In this document: positions 14,539 to 17,400 of the stretch, piece by piece
Position numbering within the stretch: the first letter of the stretch is position 1
How the letters are laid out: each line of letters starts with the position of its first letter
NCBI GenBank assembly: GCA_003241645.1
Contig: QFOX01000052.1
Location: 1-17,400 of the forward strand
Direction of reading: 5' to 3'
Length of the DNA stretch: 17,400 nucleotides
Origin: Azospirillum brasilense
GTDB lineage: Bacteria > Pseudomonadota > Alphaproteobacteria > Rickettsiales > UBA3002
Notes under the pieces: model-generated
What the model saw: the letters and a program-made list of their open reading frames with translations, nothing else
Databases searched by the model: none
Told to the model about the DNA's origin: nothing
Translations under genes and position numbers: made by a program

Positions 14539-14625
14539 TGTCATTGCGAGGAGCCGCAGGCGACGCGGCAATCCACACCGTTCGGGCTCACCCTCTGGGG
14601 TGCTTCGCCTACGCTCGCAATGACA
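14539..14625. repeat. Intergenic repeat with 12-bp terminal inverted repeats
   Basis: TGTCATTGCGAG (14539-14550) and CTCGCAATGACA (14614-14625) are perfect inverted ends of an 87-bp element with inner GCCGC/GCGGC pairing. The end and first part (CATTGCGAG..GCAATCC) look like a repeat widespread in alphaproteobacterial and rickettsial genomes, a recollection I could not check. It has no transposase and sits directly upstream of the nitroreductase start, so it may have changed its promoter. Confidence 0.8.
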
Positions 14626-14679
14626 GAGTAACAAAGCGAGCACTGGAATGTAGCCCCATTTCATGCTAAGGATAAACCT

Positions 14680-15156
14680 ATGAAAAAGAAAAAATCTGTT
14701 CTCTTCGTCTGCACGGGCAATATCTGCCGATCCCCCACCGCCGAGGCATTCTTCCGGCACAGCGTGCGCGAGCACGGGCTGGAGGCCGAATTCCACCACG
14801 ATTCCGCCGGGGTGGATTCGCACCATATCGGCCTGCCGCCGGACGAGCGCAGCCAGGCCGTGCTAAAAGCCGCCGGCATCGACATGGGCGATCTGCGCGC
14901 ACGCAACGTGCGGCCGGAGGATTATTATGATTTCGACCTGATCCTCGCCATGGACAAAAGCCACCTGCGCGCGCTAGAGCGCATGCGACCCGCCGACGCC
15001 ACGGCCGAGCTGGCGCTGTACCTTCCCCACGCGCTGGACGATGGCGACGGCGAAGTGCCCGACCCCTATTATGGTGAGGAGAAAGACTTCCTCGCCGTGC
15101 TGGACATGCTGCGCGACGCGAATGCCAAGCTCGTGGCGAAGCTGCGCAAAAACTAG
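14680..15156 (+). CDS. Low-molecular-weight protein-tyrosine phosphatase
   Basis: 158 aa cytoplasmic cysteine phosphatase. The P-loop C-x5-R-S is C11TGNICRS18 near the N-terminus; the general acid is D128 in DPYYG. Both are where the family places them, and length is normal. Bacterial members often oppose tyrosine autokinases that control exopolysaccharide export. A polysaccharide-type epimerase/hydrolase pair lies 0.5 kb downstream, but a separate riboswitch-controlled gene intervenes, so a link is only inference. AAGGA lies 7 bases before the ATG. The arsenate-reductase fold of the same superfamily is less likely given the DPYYG motif. Confidence 0.93.
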   Translation: MKKKKSVLFVCTGNICRSPTAEAFFRHSVREHGLEAEFHHDSAGVDSHHIGLPPDERSQAVLKAAGIDMGDLRARNVRPEDYYDFDLILAMDKSHLRALERMRPADATAELALYLPHALDDGDGEVPDPYYGEEKDFLAVLDMLRDANAKLVAKLRKN

Positions 15157-15192
15157 TTTACTTCCGCGCCCCTTCGGCTAGCTTCCGCCCTC

Positions 15193-15233
15193 CCGGACGA
15201 GATGCGCCGTACCCGGTTACGACAAGACGACGC
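15193..15233 (+). promoter_or_regulatory. Guanidine-III riboswitch
   Basis: 41 nt that match my recollection of the Thermobifida fusca guanidine-III aptamer at about 37 positions, without gaps. CCGG (15193-15196) can pair with CCGG (15213-15216), and GCGCCGT (15204-15210) with ACGACGC (15227-15233), giving the compact pseudoknot; ACGAGATGC and GACAAGACG blocks are kept. One C-A mismatch (15207/15230) lies in the second helix. A T-rich tract and then GGAG (15256-15259) of the exporter gene follow within 25 nt, suiting translational or termination control. The downstream gene is a guanidinium exporter, the expected target. Confidence 0.92.
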
Positions 15234-15265
15234 TTTGTTTTTATGCTGTAAAAATGGAGTGCCGT

Positions 15266-15589
15266 ATGAGTGCCGCGTGGATCTACCTTGTCATTGCAGG
15301 GCTATTGGAAGTGTGCTGGGCCACCGGCCTGAAATACACTGACGGGTTCACCCGCCTGTGGCCAAGCGTTTTCACCCTCATTACCCTTGCCGCAAGCATG
15401 CTGCTGCTGGCCAAGGCCGCGCAGACGCTGCCCATAGGCACGGCCTATGCCATCTGGGTGGGCATTGGCGCGCTGGGGGCGGCCATACTCGGCGTCGTGC
15501 TGTTCCATGAACCGCTCACCCTCGCCCGCGCCGGGTTCCTTGCGCTGTTGCTGGTTGCCATCATCGGCCTGAAACTCAGCAGCCACTAG
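15266..15589 (+). CDS. gdx: SMR-family guanidinium exporter (Gdx/SugE)
   Basis: 107 aa, four transmembrane helices, dual-topology dimer in the inner membrane exchanging guanidinium for protons. The essential glutamate is E15 in AGLLEVCWATGLKYTDGF; GTAYAIWVGIGALGAAILG and LTLARAGFLALLLVAIIGLKLSSH match SugE/Gdx rather than the EmrE-type drug exporters. The start at 15266 is set by GGAG six bases upstream; the in-frame ATG at 15254 overlaps that site and was rejected. The guanidine-III riboswitch directly upstream gives independent support for guanidinium as substrate. Confidence 0.95.
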   Translation: MSAAWIYLVIAGLLEVCWATGLKYTDGFTRLWPSVFTLITLAASMLLLAKAAQTLPIGTAYAIWVGIGALGAAILGVVLFHEPLTLARAGFLALLLVAIIGLKLSSH

Positions 15590-15687
15590 GCGGCCGTCAT
15601 CATATCTTCGCTTTACCGGCGGGGGCCCACTGCGCTACGGCTGTGGCAGATAATCAGGCTGAACACGTAGTTAAGGCAACCCATTCC

Positions 15688-16632
15688 ATGCAACCGCTCA
15701 TCACTGGTGGCGCAGGCTTCATCGGCTCGCATCTGGCCGAATGGCACTACCATGGCGGCATGCCCGTGACCGTGCTGGACAATTTGTCGTCCGGCAAACG
15801 CACGAATCTTCTCCAGAATGCCACGCTTGTGGAAGGCGACGTGGCCGACGCCGCACTGGTGGACCGGCTGGTGGCGCGGGCTTCGTGCGTGTACCACCTT
15901 GCCGCCATCGCTTCCGTGCAGGTCTGCGAACAGGAGCCCGAGCGCGCCCACCGCACCAACGTGATCGGCACCGACACGATCTTCGAAGCCGCCGCGCGCC
16001 ATGGTAAGACCGTGGTCTACGCGTCCTCGGCCGCGGTGTATGGCGACAACGCCAACCTGCCGCTGAGCGAACAGGAAACGCCTGCGCCGCTGGGTCCGTA
16101 TGGCCAGCACAAACTGGCGAACGAACACAGCGCCGCGCGCTTTGCCGCGCAGGGCCTGAAATCCACCGGCCTGCGCTTTTTCAATGTGTATGGCCCGCGG
16201 CAGGACCCCGCCTCGCCCTATTCCGGCGTCATCAGCATTTTTGCCGACCGCATCGGCCGCGGCGCGCCCATCACCTTCCATGGCGACGGCGAACAGACCC
16301 GCGATTTCGTGTATGTGGGCGACGTGGCCAACGCGCTGGTTTCCGCGCAGGAGCTTACCCGCAGCACCACGCTCAATGGCGCCTATGTTCATGGCGGGGC
16401 GGATGTGCTGAACATGTGCACCGGCCGCGCCACCAGCCTGAAGCAGCTGGCAGCAACGCTGAGCGCCGTGTGCGGCACGCCCCTGCAGGCCAGCCACGGC
16501 CCGGCGCGCGTGGGCGACATTCGCCATTCGCTGGGCGACCCCGCACGGGTGATGCGGGCGCTCGGCGGGCGCGGGTGGACGCAGCTGGCCGATGGCCTGC
16601 GCCATTTGCACGAGGCACCCCATGGCGCGTAA
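15688..16632 (+). CDS. NAD-dependent nucleotide-sugar epimerase/dehydratase
   Basis: 314 aa extended-SDR enzyme. NAD site TGGAGFIGSH (6-15), D31 ending strand 2 (VTVLDNLSSGKR), YHLAAIASV (69-77), active-site YASSAAVYGD (S113/S114) and Y138xxxK142 (GPYGQHKLANE), then LRFFNVYGPRQDP and GDGEQTRDFVYVGDVA as in UDP-glucose/UDP-GlcNAc 4-epimerases. The exact sugar cannot be read off. The start at 15688 begins just before the NAD motif with AAGG upstream; an ATG at 15643 would add 15 unrelated residues. It overlaps the next gene by 11 bases, and that gene looks like a galactosaminidase, so UDP-GlcNAc/GalNAc interconversion is a reasonable inference. It is shortened at the C-terminus compared with GalE (about 338). 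Confidence 0.88.
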   Translation: MQPLITGGAGFIGSHLAEWHYHGGMPVTVLDNLSSGKRTNLLQNATLVEGDVADAALVDRLVARASCVYHLAAIASVQVCEQEPERAHRTNVIGTDTIFEAAARHGKTVVYASSAAVYGDNANLPLSEQETPAPLGPYGQHKLANEHSAARFAAQGLKSTGLRFFNVYGPRQDPASPYSGVISIFADRIGRGAPITFHGDGEQTRDFVYVGDVANALVSAQELTRSTTLNGAYVHGGADVLNMCTGRATSLKQLAATLSAVCGTPLQASHGPARVGDIRHSLGDPARVMRALGGRGWTQLADGLRHLHEAPHGA

Positions 16633-17400
16633 GCTGAAACACTGGTTCACCACGTTGGTCATGGCCGTGGGTTCGGCCTGTACCCCCATTGGCAAAACCC
16701 CGCCCGCCCCCACCAGCGCCAGCAGCAGCGACGGGCACGAGCGCTGGGCCGTGTATTACGACAAGCAGCTGCCCGCCAGCAGCTTTGCCGACTACCAGCT
16801 GGTGGTGTTCGACCGCATCTATTACCCTGATTTTAAAGAACTTAAGGGAAAAACGACCGTCCTTTCCTACATCAGCATGGGCGAGGTGCATGGCGACACG
16901 TTCGAGCAGCAATTGCTGGCCGAACAACAGGCATTAATGGGCACGCGCACCAAATGGAACAGTTACACCGTTGATATTACAAGCAAAACATGGGAACGCA
17001 TCCTCGATGAGCAGATCGAGGACGCCCTCGCCAAAGGCTTCGACGGCATCATGCTCGACACGCTGGATAGTGCACTGCACCTCGCGGATATGGATTCGCC
17101 CGCGCGCGGCGAGAAAGCGCAGGAAGCCGCCGTTAAGCTGATCCAGCGCATGCGCGCCAAGCATCCGCGCATGAAGATCATGCTCAACCGTGGGTTTGAA
17201 ATTCTGCCGCGCGTCGCATCCAGCATTGATTATGTACTGGGCGAGAGCATGCTGGCCGAGACGGACATTTCTACTGGACAATCCAAGGTTTTCCCGCCAC
17301 ATACCTACCAAACTACGGCCGGCCACCTGCTCTCCGCTCGTGCGATCGCGCCCAATATAAAATTATACACGTTGGACTACTTGAATCAGGATGATGTTCA
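16622..17400 (+). CDS. GH114-like glycoside hydrolase (endo-alpha-1,4-polygalactosaminidase type), partial
   Basis: At least 259 codons, open at the window end. N-terminal signal (MARKLKHWFTTLVMAVGSAC), perhaps a lipoprotein with C20, though Gly at -3 makes the lipobox weak. A Pro/Thr/Ser linker (21-38) precedes a TIM-barrel start: WAVYYDKQLP (42-51), YQLVVFDRIYYPD (58-70), TTVLSYISMGEVH (78-90), GFDGIMLDTLDS (139-150, D146 a likely catalytic Asp), MKIMLNRGFEILP (184-196) and IDYVLGES (202-209, E208 a second acid). These match the GH114/TM1410-like group. It should act outside the inner membrane on a galactosamine-containing polymer. ATGGCGCGTAA at 16622 overlaps the epimerase stop, so the pair is coupled. 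It uses some AT-rich codon stretches toward the end. Confidence 0.82.
   Translation, partial: MARKLKHWFTTLVMAVGSACTPIGKTPPAPTSASSSDGHERWAVYYDKQLPASSFADYQLVVFDRIYYPDFKELKGKTTVLSYISMGEVHGDTFEQQLLAEQQALMGTRTKWNSYTVDITSKTWERILDEQIEDALAKGFDGIMLDTLDSALHLADMDSPARGEKAQEAAVKLIQRMRAKHPRMKIMLNRGFEILPRVASSIDYVLGESMLAETDISTGQSKVFPPHTYQTTAGHLLSARAIAPNIKLYTLDYLNQDDV

Noticed and set aside
13960..14826. Long form of the nitroreductase starting at 14826
   Set aside because: The extra residues are coded by the 14539-14625 repeat and by sequence antisense to the phosphatase gene; the family starts at MDALTALN (14523).
15157..15265. Guanidine-I (ykkC) or guanidine-II (mini-ykkC) riboswitch
   Set aside because: CTAG..TTCCG at 15178-15187 looked like ykkC, but the AAAAGCCCGGGAGA-type core and the paired ACGR hairpins are absent. 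The guanidine-III pattern fits nearly throughout.

Overview
The window looks like a piece of an alphaproteobacterial chromosome with high GC. The main pointers are a PopZ/DUF2497 polar organiser, an NtrX-type regulator without the sigma54-contact GAFTGA loop, a thioredoxin-reductase-like ferredoxin-NADP reductase coupled to an adrenodoxin-type ferredoxin, and a TolC gene next to popZ. The order or genus cannot be fixed from the sequence. Most of the window is ordinary housekeeping and metabolism. No phage, IS transposase or CRISPR array was seen.

Layout. 65-1462: ntrX. 1545-4042: two type IV pilin-like genes on the + strand, separated by a beta-carbonic anhydrase on the - strand. 4053-5718: ilvD (dihydroxy-acid dehydratase) on the - strand, broken by an internal deletion with frameshift near 4655-4671. 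5846-6011: a short self-contained unit with a 21-codon ORF behind an extreme Shine-Dalgarno sequence, ended by a terminator. 6024-9207, all - strand: a secreted ankyrin-like protein, popZ and tolC. 9494-9616: tRNA-Cys with its own promoter and terminator. 9623-11504, - strand: dps and a MetY-type O-acetylhomoserine sulfhydrylase. 11686-13142: ferredoxin-NADP reductase and ferredoxin, translationally coupled. 13183-13950: a third pilin paralogue. 13960-14523, - strand: a YdjA-like nitroreductase. 14680-15156: low-molecular-weight tyrosine phosphatase. 15193-15589: a guanidine-III riboswitch and the SMR guanidinium exporter it should control. 15688-17400: an NAD-dependent sugar epimerase overlapping a GH114-like glycoside hydrolase that runs off the window.

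How the genes fit together. Four groupings carry most of the biology. (1) Riboswitch plus exporter form a complete guanidine-sensing and efflux module. (2) The reductase/ferredoxin pair is an electron-transfer unit from NADPH to [2Fe-2S]; the reductase carries an extra palindrome-rich in-frame insert of about 23 residues. (3) The epimerase/GH114 overlap suggests the edge of a galactosamine-containing polysaccharide locus. (4) Three pilin-like paralogues are scattered as single genes among unrelated neighbours. They share two cysteine pairs and a glycine/Asp/Asn loop resembling a calcium site, and at least two have promoters placed so that the mRNA would be leaderless.

The most unusual item is the mini-transcript at 5846-6011, whose 17-nt ribosome-binding region matches the expected complement of the 16S rRNA 3' end. 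I could not assign it to a known family.
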